From SYFY01 sp031385325 (GTDB lineage Bacteria; Pseudomonadota; Gammaproteobacteria; Pseudomonadales; Azotimanducaceae): DNA of 36,926 bases. The stretch's first letter is position 1; every line of letters starts with the position of its first letter. Below are positions 1-7,203 of the stretch, one piece after another. A program made the position numbers and the translations under genes. The DNA is taken from positions 1 to 36,926 of the forward strand of contig JANNBJ010000212.1 in NCBI GenBank assembly GCA_031385325.1, read 5' to 3'. Under the pieces are notes generated by a model. It was not told the DNA's origin. It ran no database searches and saw nothing but the letters and a program-made list of their open reading frames with translations.

Positions 1-1
1 T

Positions 2-385
2 TGCGCCAGCCGCGAACAACGTGTCGGCCCACCAGACACCCAGATTCCCGGGCGCGGGATCGTCGATATTCCGGCGACCCTGAATGCACTACAGGAAATC
101 GGCTATCAGGGGCCGCTGAACCTCGAGGTGATGTTTTCCGGGACCATTGATAGTGCCAACGTGTATCCAAGGGAGATCATCAAGCGCTGTCTGGAGCTAA
201 ACGCAGCGGCGATCATTCTGGCGCACAACCATCCGTCCGGAGTCGCGGAGCCAAGTTTGGCGGATATCGCGTTGACCGAAAGACTAAGGCCATTGCTGAC
301 AGAAGTTGGTGTTCGGCTGCTGGATCACATCGTGGTGGGAAGAGGTCAGTCCGTCTCCATGGCGGAAAGGGGATTGTTGTCCTGA
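2..385 (+). CDS. radC: RadC C-terminal half (JAB/MPN domain), fused in frame to a foreign-looking N-terminal fragment; 5' partial
   Basis: The frame is open from the left edge to the stop at 383-385. From about residue 40 the translation is a clear RadC C-terminus: FSGTIDSANVYPREIIKRC, then the JAMM-type metal motif AHNHPSG and the LLDHIVVG segment ending in SMAERGLL. RadC-family proteins carry a predicted metallopeptidase fold of uncertain biochemical role. RadC followed by rpmB-rpmG is the usual gammaproteobacterial order, so this half belongs here. Residues 1-40 do not look like RadC: PGRGIVDIPATLNALQEIGY followed by QGPLNLEV resembles the C-terminal end of xylose-isomerase-like TIM-barrel (AP_endonuc_2) proteins. 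The junction lies near 118-127, where both families can read LEV. It may be a real rearrangement or a contig-end artefact. The RadC identity is sure, the fusion is an inference. Confidence 0.8.
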   Translation, partial: CASREQRVGPPDTQIPGRGIVDIPATLNALQEIGYQGPLNLEVMFSGTIDSANVYPREIIKRCLELNAAAIILAHNHPSGVAEPSLADIALTERLRPLLTEVGVRLLDHIVVGRGQSVSMAERGLLS

Positions 386-394
386 TGCGCAGTT

Positions 395-423
395 TTGACC
401 GTGCCGGCGGTCTGGTGTATAAA
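395..423 (+). promoter_or_regulatory. Sigma70-type promoter for rpmBG
   Basis: A -35 box TTGACC (395-400) and a -10 box TATAAA (418-423) are separated by exactly 17 nt. This predicts a start near 430 and a leader of about 25 nt before rpmB. It sits just after the radC stop, as expected for a ribosomal-protein operon. Confidence 0.7.
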
Positions 424-454
424 GCCGCTCCTTTTTTGCCAGCCTAGTCAGATC

Positions 455-691
455 ATGTCTCAAGTGTGCCAGGTCACCGGAAAACGACCGCAAAGCGGAA
501 ACAAGATCAGCCATGCCCAGAACAAGACCCGGCGTCGCTTTCTGCCAAATCTGCAGAGCAAGCGATTCTGGGTTGAAAGCGAGAAGCGATTTGTTCGATT
601 GCGTGTCTCGACCAATGGCATGCGCGTCATCGACAAGCGGGGTATTGACGCTGTGCTGGTTGACATGCGGGCATCTGGCATCAAGGTATAG
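455..691 (+). CDS. rpmB: 50S ribosomal protein L28
   Basis: A 78-residue protein starting MSQVCQVTGKRPQSGNKISH, the typical L28 opening, followed by the basic segment NKTRRRFLPNL and the C-terminal RVSTNGMRVIDKRGID. Length fits the bacterial family (about 78). The ATG at 455 is chosen over an upstream GTG-type extension because homology begins exactly there. It belongs to the large ribosomal subunit and is the first gene of rpmB-rpmG, transcribed from the promoter at 395-423. It has a single Cys and no CxxC pairs, so it appears to be a zinc-independent form. Confidence 0.97.
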   Translation: MSQVCQVTGKRPQSGNKISHAQNKTRRRFLPNLQSKRFWVESEKRFVRLRVSTNGMRVIDKRGIDAVLVDMRASGIKV

Positions 692-770
692 ACGGCAAAC
701 CGCAGCGCAAACGTGGTGGCGTCCACATCCTGCCACTACTTTTTTAGCGCGTGCAACAGGAGCAGACGAG

Positions 771-926
771 ATGCGCGACAAGATCAAGCTGGTTTCCAGT
801 GCGGGTACTGGGCACTACTACACCACGGACAAGAACAAGCGGACGACGCCTGACAAGCTTCAATTGAAGAAGTATGACCCGGTCGTTCGGAAGCACGTCC
901 TGTACACCGAAGCGAAGATCAAATAG
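771..926 (+). CDS. rpmG: 50S ribosomal protein L33 (zinc-free type)
   Basis: A 51-residue protein, MRDKIKLVSSAGTGHYYTTD onward, with the family signature around TDKNKRTTPDKLQLKKYDP and a Lys-rich tail. It contains no cysteine, so it is the zinc-independent (C-minus) L33 form. It lies 79 nt after rpmB, the standard pairing. A purine-rich stretch (AGGAGCAGACGAG) precedes the ATG. Confidence 0.97.
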   Translation: MRDKIKLVSSAGTGHYYTTDKNKRTTPDKLQLKKYDPVVRKHVLYTEAKIK

Positions 927-966
927 CGATATTCGTTCGCTTGATTTCGGGTAGCTGAGCAGATCG

Positions 967-1803
967 ATGCCAGAACTGCCCGAAGTCGAAACCACCCTGC
1001 GCGGAATAGCCCCGTTCGTCGAAAGTCAAAAGCTGATCAACTGGACTATCCGCAATCCCTCTCTGCGCTGGCCCGTCGAAATCCCGACGATCCTGGCGAA
1101 TCAACCGGTTCAGAGGCTCAGACGTCGAGGGAAGTACATTCTGTTGGAGTTCGAGGGCGGCGCGCTGTTGGTGCACCTGGGGATGTCCGGCAGTTTTCGC
1201 TGCGTCCCAAGAGCCGCGCCTTATCTGACACATGATCACGTCGAATTGGATTTTGGCGGGGAGATCCTTCTCCGTTTGAATGATCCGCGTCGATTTGGCT
1301 CGGTACTGTGGCAAGCCGGTGATGTGGAATCCCACCGATTGCTGGCTCACCTCGGCCCTGAGCCGTTGGGTAATGAATTTACCGCGAGTTATCTGAAAGC
1401 CCGCGCGCTCCGGCGGAAGGTCGCCATCAAGACTTTCCTGATGGACTCAAGCGTGGTTGTTGGCGTCGGCAACATCTATGCAAATGAGGCCTTGTTTTTG
1501 TCGGGCATTCGCCCTGCACGGCAGGTTGCTCGGGTCCCGCTCCACAAGTTCGAGGATCTGACAGTCGCCGTCCGGCGCGTCCTTAGCGATGCAATCACAC
1601 AAGGCGGGACCACTTTGCGTGATTTTGTGAGCCCGGATGGACGCCCTGGCTATTTTCGCCAGCAGCTCCGGGTCTATGGCCGAGAGGGAGAGGGGTGCCG
1701 GATATGTGGTGAGGTGATTGTGGGTATTGTGCTGGGGGGCCGTGGTACTTTCTACTGTCCGATCTGCCAACCGGTGCGAGGTTTCGGTCGATTGACGTGT
1801 TAG
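967..1803 (+). CDS. mutM: Formamidopyrimidine-DNA glycosylase (MutM/Fpg)
   Basis: A 278-residue bifunctional base-excision repair enzyme that removes 8-oxoguanine and formamidopyrimidines and nicks the abasic site. The N-terminus MPELPEVETTLRGI carries the catalytic Pro2 and Glu3. The helix-two-turn-helix region includes VVGVGNIYANEALFLSGI. A C-terminal four-Cys zinc finger is intact, with Cys244, Cys247, Cys264 and Cys267 and the conserved Arg259 in GGRGTFYC. Length is normal for the family (about 270). The start is fixed by the N-terminal proline requirement after Met removal. The gene begins 40 nt after rpmG and could be read through from that operon. Confidence 0.97.
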   Translation: MPELPEVETTLRGIAPFVESQKLINWTIRNPSLRWPVEIPTILANQPVQRLRRRGKYILLEFEGGALLVHLGMSGSFRCVPRAAPYLTHDHVELDFGGEILLRLNDPRRFGSVLWQAGDVESHRLLAHLGPEPLGNEFTASYLKARALRRKVAIKTFLMDSSVVVGVGNIYANEALFLSGIRPARQVARVPLHKFEDLTVAVRRVLSDAITQGGTTLRDFVSPDGRPGYFRQQLRVYGREGEGCRICGEVIVGIVLGGRGTFYCPICQPVRGFGRLTC

Positions 1804-1837
1804 AGTTTTAGCCGCCCATTCCAGACAGGAGAACAGC

Positions 1838-2191
1838 ATGACAGTGACTGCATGCGATTCCAGGACTTCCAGAGCCGTTTCGAAAATCTTGCAAAGTGCG
1901 GTCAGTATTGCGCTTGGTCTTTCGCTGCTCGGCGCCCCCATCGCTCAAGCTGGCGAGCTGGAAAAGCCGACAGCGCTTGCGATGGTGGGAGATCTCATCA
2001 TCGCAAGGCCCGCAGGATTGCTGATTACTGCAGTCGGCGCGACAGCGTTTGTCGTCAGCCTGCCGTTCAGCGCAGTGGGCGGAAATGTCGGTGAAGCGGC
2101 GAATCAACTGGTAGTCGGGCCGGCCAAGGCGACGTTTGTCCGTTGCCTGGGATGCACCAACACCGGGCGTCGCAACGACGTCAAAGATTAG
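1838..2191 (+). CDS. Small conserved exported or membrane protein, function unknown
   Basis: A 117-residue protein. Residues about 16-38 form a signal-peptide-like segment ending AQA-GE. A second hydrophobic segment (about residues 56-78, with GLLITAVGATAFVVSLPFS) is followed by the motif GGNVGEAANQLVVGPAKATF. I recognise this arrangement, PVG/PAG-hydrophobic-LPFSALGGN-GEA-LV-GPA-TF-R, from unnamed small proteins in Pseudomonas and relatives; no function is established to my knowledge. Two cysteines close together near the end (CLGC) are of unknown meaning. AGGAG at about 1827-1831 supports the ATG. It may follow mutM in one transcript (34 nt gap) and ends convergently against coaD. Confidence 0.75.
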   Translation: MTVTACDSRTSRAVSKILQSAVSIALGLSLLGAPIAQAGELEKPTALAMVGDLIIARPAGLLITAVGATAFVVSLPFSAVGGNVGEAANQLVVGPAKATFVRCLGCTNTGRRNDVKD

Positions 2192-2212
2192 CCAGGAAGA
2201 TCCAGGCGAACG

Positions 2213-2234
2213 CAGATCCTGTGCTCAGGATCTG
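2213..2234. terminator. Perfect inverted repeat at convergent junction (possible transcript-end hairpin)
   Basis: CAGATCCTG (2213-2221), loop TGCT, CAGGATCTG (2226-2234): a perfect 9-bp stem with a 4-nt loop, overlapping the coaD stop codon. No T-tract follows on either strand, so it is not a standard intrinsic terminator. Three similar hairpins sit at the other convergent junctions in this window. Confidence 0.4.
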
Positions 2235-2698
2235 GTGAGGCTTCGCACAACAGCCGGGTGGACAAATTTTGAAACGTTGCCGCCCAGCGCCGAGATTTCC
2301 CGCACCAATGAGCTTGATATGAAGCTGCACTCGGTGGAGGTCGGCAGAAAGACATACTCGATCTCCCGATCCAGCGACTGATTCATTTCGGCCATCTGGA
2401 ACTCATAGTCGAAGTCCATCATGTTTCTCAGCCCGCGCAGTATGAAGCGAGTGCCGCGTCCGCGTACGTAGTCCACCAGCAGCGTATTGAATCCGTCGAC
2501 GGTTACCCGATCGCCGTACTCTTTGAGCACTTCTTCACAGAGTGAGACCCGGTCCGCCAGATCGACTTTTGGATTCTTCTGGGCAGAGGTGCCAATCGCC
2601 ACGATAACGTGATCGAACAGGTTGAGTGCTCGACGAACCAGATCGGTGTGACCGTTGGTGATTGGATTGAAGGAACCCGGATAAACAACTGTGCGCAC
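2225..2698 (-). CDS. coaD: Phosphopantetheine adenylyltransferase
   Basis: A 157-residue nucleotidyltransferase that transfers AMP from ATP to 4'-phosphopantetheine, the penultimate step of coenzyme A synthesis. It begins MRTVVYPGSFNPITNGHTDL, with the T/HxGH nucleotide-binding motif as TNGH, and has the C-terminal ISSSLVRE motif. The start is GTG at 2698, preceded by a strong GGGAGAG Shine-Dalgarno sequence; an ATG two bases upstream is out of frame. Length matches the family (about 160). It lies downstream of rsmD on the same strand, a common pairing. Confidence 0.97.
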   Translation of the reverse strand: MRTVVYPGSFNPITNGHTDLVRRALNLFDHVIVAIGTSAQKNPKVDLADRVSLCEEVLKEYGDRVTVDGFNTLLVDYVRGRGTRFILRGLRNMMDFDYEFQMAEMNQSLDREIEYVFLPTSTECSFISSSLVREISALGGNVSKFVHPAVVRSLTRS

Positions 2699-2779
2699 AT
2701 TTCTCTCCCAGTCCGTGCAACGCAGGGCCGGCGATGGTAGCAGGGCATGACATCGAACTGAACTTGAAAAGAAGGCGAA

Positions 2780-3349
2780 TTAGTGGCTTCGCGCCGGGGT
2801 CAACAAGGTCAGGTGATTGCTGCCGACGCGACTGTATTTGACCACCTTGTACTCCATGGGAGGCTCGAAGGGGGCGGCGGTTTCGCAATAGATCAGTGCC
2901 GTTTCGGACAGTAATTTCGGCAGCAGCGAGAGAGATTGTTCCATTAAGTCACTCGCATAGGGAGGGTCGAGAAATACCAGATCCCAAGCCGAACTATGGT
3001 TGGAACGGAGAAACTGCAGTGCTTCCGATTTCTGGACCACAACCCCTTGAGCCTTGAACAATGCGGTTACGGATTTGAGTTCATTCACCGTTCGACCATC
3101 GGCATCGATGAGCGTGGTGTGAGCCGCGCCTCGAGAATGGGCCTCGAGACCCAAGGAACCGCTGCCCGCAAACAGATCCAGACACCGGGCACCATCGATG
3201 TGGCCGGCCAACCAATTGAACAACGTGATACGGGCCCGGCCCAGGGTTGGCCGGACTTCAGAGTTTTCTGGAAAGGGAAGCTTTCTACCTTTCCACATCC
3301 CGCTGATAATGCGCACTTCGTTCTTCAGATACTCACCAGCATGTGCCAT
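2780..3349 (-). CDS. rsmD: 16S rRNA (guanine966-N2)-methyltransferase
   Basis: A 189-residue SAM-dependent methyltransferase. The N-terminus has the family pattern RIISGMWKGRKL and RPTLGRARITLFNWL. The SAM-binding motif is CLDLFAGSGSLGLEAHSRGA and the catalytic N6/N2-type motif is DPPY in LVFLDPPYASDL. Length is normal (about 190). ATG at 3349 is used. It faces ftsY across a short divergent region, as in many gammaproteobacteria, and is followed by coaD. Confidence 0.95.
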   Translation of the reverse strand: MAHAGEYLKNEVRIISGMWKGRKLPFPENSEVRPTLGRARITLFNWLAGHIDGARCLDLFAGSGSLGLEAHSRGAAHTTLIDADGRTVNELKSVTALFKAQGVVVQKSEALQFLRSNHSSAWDLVFLDPPYASDLMEQSLSLLPKLLSETALIYCETAAPFEPPMEYKVVKYSRVGSNHLTLLTPARSH

Positions 3350-3435
3350 GTCCCGAGGTCACCGTATCCCGGTGCTCCGCTTTCGCGCGCGGATGCGTTT
3401 TTGTATTGCCAATTACCGCAGGAGCGGCGGCGATA

Positions 3436-4380
3436 GTGGAAGAAAAAACGACCAAAGGCGAGGGCGGGTTCTGGAAGCGACTGAAGAGCGGTCTGGCGAA
3501 AACCCGCGAACAACTGGCTTCAGGCGTCGGTAATCTGCTACTCGGCGCAAAAGAGATCGATGCCAACGTAATGGAGGATCTGGAGACCTCACTGATCATG
3601 ACGGATGTTGGCATGGAGACGGTCCAGGACGTCATGGCGGAGTTGACCCTGCGGGTCAAACGCAAGGAGCTGAACGACACGCGCGCCTTGCATTCGGCGT
3701 TGCGCGACCTGCTCAAACAACGGCTCATTCCCTATCAAACGCCCTTTGTCATTCAGAATGCGCGACCATTTGTAATCTTTGTGGTTGGCGTAAACGGGGC
3801 CGGCAAGACAACAACCATCGGCAAACTTGCCAAGTTACTGCAAGCGCAGGGGCACAGCGTGATGTTGGCAGCCGGTGACACGTTCCGAGCGGCAGCAGTG
3901 GAACAACTGCAGACATGGGGGGAGCGAAATGGCGTGCCAGTGATCGCACAAAGTCAGGGCGCAGATTCGGCCTCTGTAGTTTTTGATGCGGTGAAAGCGG
4001 CTACCGCTCGAGGCGTTGATGTTCTGATCGCAGATACGGCAGGTCGGCTGCAGGCCAAGACCAACTTGATGGAAGAACTGCGCAAGATTCGACGTGTGGT
4101 CAGCCGAGAGAACTCTGGCGCGCCTCACGAAACGCTGCTGGTGCTGGATGGTGGGGTTGGGCAAAACGCCTTGAGCCAGGTTCGTGAATTCGATGCTGCG
4201 GTTGGGGTGAGTGGCTTGGTGGTGACCAAGCTTGATGGCACGGCCAAGGCCGGTGTTTTGCTGGCGGTGACAGCCCAATCGCACAAGCCCATCTACTTCA
4301 TCGGAGTTGGTGAGGGTGTCGATGATCTTGAACCCTTTGATGCTGACAAGTTTATCGACGCATTGCTACCGTTGGACTAA
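3436..4380 (+). CDS. ftsY: Signal recognition particle receptor FtsY
   Basis: SRP-receptor GTPase that docks ribosome-SRP complexes at the inner membrane. GTG at 3436 gives 314 residues and begins VEEKTTKGEGGFWKRLKSGL; GGAG at 3421-3424 lies upstream. An upstream ATG at 3343 is open but adds 31 residues unlike FtsY and overlaps the rsmD start, so it is rejected. The N domain is followed by P-loop GVNGAGKTTT, then DTFRAAAVEQL, DTAGRLQ and TKLDGTAKAG. The long acidic A domain of Escherichia coli FtsY is almost absent. The usual DATTGQNA-type motif reads DGGVGQNA here, two substitutions worth noting. The gene stands upstream of ftsEX, the canonical ftsYEX order. Confidence 0.93.
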   Translation: MEEKTTKGEGGFWKRLKSGLAKTREQLASGVGNLLLGAKEIDANVMEDLETSLIMTDVGMETVQDVMAELTLRVKRKELNDTRALHSALRDLLKQRLIPYQTPFVIQNARPFVIFVVGVNGAGKTTTIGKLAKLLQAQGHSVMLAAGDTFRAAAVEQLQTWGERNGVPVIAQSQGADSASVVFDAVKAATARGVDVLIADTAGRLQAKTNLMEELRKIRRVVSRENSGAPHETLLVLDGGVGQNALSQVREFDAAVGVSGLVVTKLDGTAKAGVLLAVTAQSHKPIYFIGVGEGVDDLEPFDADKFIDALLPLD

Positions 4381-4424
4381 GGTTTGCTTTATCGATGGGA
4401 GCTTGCAGTGAATCTGGGCAGTCA

Positions 4425-4529
4425 TCACAGCGATGGCGGCAGTCGAAAACCCTCACGCATCTCAATAAACTGGGTAAGTCGATCGTCACGAGTCCACACT
4501 ATGTGCCGAAGGCGGGGGTCGAGAGGTCG
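4425..4529 (-). pseudogene. Possible remnant of a PIN-domain (VapC-like) toxin C-terminus
   Basis: In the 168-nt gap between ftsY and ftsE, one minus-strand frame reads 34 codons between an in-frame stop (4530-4532) and a terminal stop (4425-4427). It contains LDPRLRHIVWTRDDRLTQF. The WTRDDRL part resembles the last conserved acidic region of PIN-domain nucleases (WTxDxRL). There is no start codon with a ribosome site and no upstream body. This could be a decayed fragment or chance. I see nothing else in this gap except the region upstream of ftsE. Confidence 0.2.
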
Positions 4530-4548
4530 CTAAACCGGTGAGCGGGAT

Positions 4549-5301
4549 TTGAATCGAGTGGGATATATCGAATTTCACGGCGTCACGAAGCGTTATGCCA
4601 ACGGCTATGAAGCGCTGAGGGATGTCAGTGTCGAGTTCGCTGCTGGCTCCATGACTTTTCTTACGGGGCATTCAGGTGCGGGCAAGAGCACTTTCCTCCG
4701 GCTGCTATTGCGAATGGAAGATGCAACGCGAGGGCAGATACTCGTCAATGGCGTGAACGTTACCCAGCTGAAGAGCTCTCGACTTCCGTATTACCGACGC
4801 CACATCGGCGCGGTCTTTCAAGATCACCATCTTCTGGCGGGTCGATCCGTGTTCGACAATGTCGCCACGCCGCTTCGTGTCATCGGGATGCCTGAAAAGG
4901 ACATTGGTCGACGAGTGCGCGCCGCATTGACCAGGGTTGGACTACTTGCGAAGGAGCGATTGCTGCCTTTGCATCTGTCGACAGGGGAGCAGCAACGAGT
5001 GGGAATTGCTCGTGCCGTCGTCAATCGACCCAATATCCTGTTGGCTGATGAGCCAACTGGCAATCTTGATCCGGATCTTTCGCGGGACATCATGTCGCTC
5101 TTCGAGCAGTTCAATCAGATCGGAACCACTGTGATCGTCGCCAGTCACGACCGAGAGCTGATTCAGAGCAGTGGTCGACGAATCATTGAGCTGGCGGCTG
5201 GACGGGTGGTTGCTGACAGCGGTCCGGGGCAAGTTGCCGAAGTGACGATGCCAACGTCTCCATCGATGGATTCGCTGGCTCAGGAGGCGGCAGGTGGCTA
5301 G
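4549..5301 (+). CDS. ftsE: Cell division ATP-binding protein FtsE
   Basis: ABC-type ATPase that, with FtsX, regulates septal peptidoglycan amidases at the divisome. Walker A is GHSGAGKST, the Q-loop is AVFQDHHLL, the signature is LSTGEQQR (the family usually has LSGGEQQR), Walker B is ILLADEPTGNLD and the H-loop is ASHDREL. The start is TTG at 4549; GTG at 4558, giving VGYIEFHGVTKRY, is an equally credible alternative because FtsE usually begins close to IEF. A C-terminal tail of about 30 residues beyond the ATPase core is low complexity. It overlaps ftsX by 8 nt. Confidence 0.93.
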   Translation: MNRVGYIEFHGVTKRYANGYEALRDVSVEFAAGSMTFLTGHSGAGKSTFLRLLLRMEDATRGQILVNGVNVTQLKSSRLPYYRRHIGAVFQDHHLLAGRSVFDNVATPLRVIGMPEKDIGRRVRAALTRVGLLAKERLLPLHLSTGEQQRVGIARAVVNRPNILLADEPTGNLDPDLSRDIMSLFEQFNQIGTTVIVASHDRELIQSSGRRIIELAAGRVVADSGPGQVAEVTMPTSPSMDSLAQEAAGG

Positions 5302-6253
5302 GGGCAGCGAAGATCCATTTCCAATCGCTCTGGAGCGCGGACCCCGCAGTTGGGCCAGGGATCATCTGCGAGTGCTTCGCGAAGCGTTGCATTACGTGAG
5401 TGAACGTTTCAGTGCCAGCTTGCTGGTCTGGCTTCTTGTCGGGATAGCTCTCGCGTTGCCTGCAGGGCTCTATCTGCTGGAAAAAAATCTCGTAGACATG
5501 AGCGCGGCCTGGGATGGCAGACCCGGGCTATCGGTGTACATGAACCTTGAAGTGCAATCGGAAGCGGTCGAAAACCTGGCTACGCGGCTTCGGTCCGAAT
5601 CGGGTGTCGCAACGGTTGTGACAACCTTGCCAGATCAGGCGCTCGAGGAATTTCAGACACACACGGGACTCGGCGATGCACTCGACATGCTGTCGGGCAA
5701 CCCGCTGCCTGCCTCGATCAGGGTGACGCTGGATGCGGACGCATCGCCGGCGGATCTTGATCGAATCGCAGCGTCGATAGCCGACCAATCCGATATTCAC
5801 GAAGTTGTTGTTGAAAAAACCTGGCTGGCCCGGGTCAGGGATATCTCTTCTGTGGTCAGTCGACTGTCGCTGGTGCTCGCCATCTTGTTTGGGGTTGGCG
5901 CAGTTCTGGTGACTGCCAGTTCAGTGCGGCTGGCCATTGAGGCCAGACTGGAAGAGTTGCGTGTTCAGAAACTGGTGGGTGCCACAAACGCCCAGATTCG
6001 ACGGCCTTTCCTGTACTTTGGCGCGATCTATGGGGCAGGAGGCGCTCTAGTGGCGTTGATGCTGATCTCAACGACACTGCTGGTTATTGAGACACCGCTG
6101 GTTTCCTTGTTCAGCAGTTATGGCTCGGATCTGGAGCTGATTGGTTTTGATCCAGCTTTCCTCTTGGTGGTGTTGCTCGTTGGCACGCTCCTTGGTGTGT
6201 GCGGAGCCGTCCTGTCGGCGGGCCAAAGAGTTTTCGAGCTCGAAATTCACTGA
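5294..6253 (+). CDS. ftsX: Cell division protein FtsX (permease-like)
   Basis: A 319-residue inner-membrane partner of FtsE. After a cytoplasmic N-terminus (about 45 residues) there is a first membrane segment around LLVWLLVGIALALPAGLYLL. A periplasmic domain follows (about residues 70-185, including SGNPLPASIRV). Three further membrane segments are seen near residues 190-210, 235-265 and 290-312. This four-segment layout is that of FtsX. The start is GTG at 5294 with an ideal AGGAGG at 5282-5287 inside the end of ftsE, so the two are translationally coupled. The gene ends 97 nt before rpoH. Confidence 0.94.
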   Translation: MARGSEDPFPIALERGPRSWARDHLRVLREALHYVSERFSASLLVWLLVGIALALPAGLYLLEKNLVDMSAAWDGRPGLSVYMNLEVQSEAVENLATRLRSESGVATVVTTLPDQALEEFQTHTGLGDALDMLSGNPLPASIRVTLDADASPADLDRIAASIADQSDIHEVVVEKTWLARVRDISSVVSRLSLVLAILFGVGAVLVTASSVRLAIEARLEELRVQKLVGATNAQIRRPFLYFGAIYGAGGALVALMLISTTLLVIETPLVSLFSSYGSDLELIGFDPAFLLVVLLVGTLLGVCGAVLSAGQRVFELEIH

Positions 6254-6290
6254 ATTCGGGAACTCCGTAGCTGAATTGGTAGTTTTTCGC

Positions 6291-6317
6291 TTAGCACTCG
6301 AATGTCGAGAGTGCTAG
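6291..6317 (+). promoter_or_regulatory. CIRCE element (HrcA operator) upstream of rpoH
   Basis: TTAGCACTC (6291-6299), 9-nt spacer (6300-6308), GAGTGCTAG (6309-6317). The CIRCE consensus is TTAGCACTC-N9-GAGTGCTAA, so 17 of 18 arm bases match and the spacer length is exact. It overlaps a plausible promoter (TTAGCA at 6291-6296, 18 nt, TAGTAT at 6315-6320), the arrangement expected for repression. The rpoH start codon lies 34 nt downstream. Confidence 0.85.
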
Positions 6318-6350
6318 TATTTGTGAAAATAGTGTTACCGGAGGTATCAC

Positions 6351-7202
6351 ATGGCCGCCAGTATGGTTGCTCTGGCCAACTTAAGTCCTGGCAAGGACAT
6401 TGAAGCGTATCTGCATACCGTCGCCACCTTCCCTATTCTGAGTGCCGCCGAAGAGCAGGCGCTGGCGCTTCGGTTCGCGAACGACGGTGACGTCGACGCC
6501 GCTCGCCGGCTGGTTATTTCTCACCTTCGCTTCGTGGTCCACATTGCGAGGGGCTACCAGGGATATGGCCTCTCACACGCTGACCTGATCCAGGAAGGTA
6601 ACGTCGGGTTGATGAAAGCGGTAAAACGATTCGATCCGGCAATGGGTGTTCGGCTGGTCTCGTTCGCCGTGCACTGGATCAAGGCTGAGATGCACGAATT
6701 CATCCTGCGGAATTGGCGGATCGTGAAAATCGCCACGACCAAGGCGCAACGAAAGCTGTTTTTCAATCTGCGCGGAAGCAAGAAACGCCTGGGCTGGTTG
6801 TCTGGCGAAGAAACTCGGGTGGTCGCTCGGGAGTTGGGCGTTCCGGAGGCCGAAGTCACTCGCATGGAAGGACGGCTTGCCGGCGCTGACATTTCATTCG
6901 AAGCCGACGATGACGATGACGACGAAGCGGCTTTTGCGCCGGCCCACTATCTTCGTGCGGTCAACGCCGATCCCGCCGAGCTCGCGCTTGATGAAAACAC
7001 CCACGATACATCCCTGGAGCGACTGTCGATGGCGCTCGACCAGTTGGATGCACGGGCACGGGACATCGTGACACGACGCTGGCTTGCCGATGACAAGGCA
7101 ACGTTACATGAGCTGGCGGCGCACTATGGCGTATCAGCGGAACGAGTCCGTCAGATCGAACAAAGTGCGATGAAAAAACTGAAGCTCTCGATCGCCGCCT
7201 GA
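6351..7202 (+). CDS. rpoH: RNA polymerase heat-shock sigma factor (sigma32)
   Basis: A 283-residue group-3 sigma factor that directs transcription of heat-shock genes. Region 2 includes RLVISHLRFVVHIARGYQGY and LIQEGNVGLMKAVKRFDP. The RpoH box, unique to sigma32, is QRKLFFNLR at residues 133-141. Region 4 ends with a helix-turn-helix (LAAHYGVSAERVRQIEQ). A run of six aspartates (residues 186-191) in the linker is notable. GGAGG at 6340-6344 precedes the ATG. The CIRCE element at 6291-6317 implies control by the HrcA repressor. From the predicted promoter the leader would be only about 25 nt, leaving little 5' sequence for an RNA thermometer. It follows ftsX, as in Pseudomonas. Confidence 0.97.
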   Translation: MAASMVALANLSPGKDIEAYLHTVATFPILSAAEEQALALRFANDGDVDAARRLVISHLRFVVHIARGYQGYGLSHADLIQEGNVGLMKAVKRFDPAMGVRLVSFAVHWIKAEMHEFILRNWRIVKIATTKAQRKLFFNLRGSKKRLGWLSGEETRVVARELGVPEAEVTRMEGRLAGADISFEADDDDDDEAAFAPAHYLRAVNADPAELALDENTHDTSLERLSMALDQLDARARDIVTRRWLADDKATLHELAAHYGVSAERVRQIEQSAMKKLKLSIAA

Positions 7203-7203
7203 A

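Noticed and set aside
6262..6285. tRNA-like 5' sequence (CTCCGTAGCTGAATTGGTAG) before the CIRCE element
   Set aside because: It resembles an acceptor/D-arm start, but no anticodon stem, T-arm (GTTCGA) or matching acceptor strand follows; the next bases are the CIRCE repeat.
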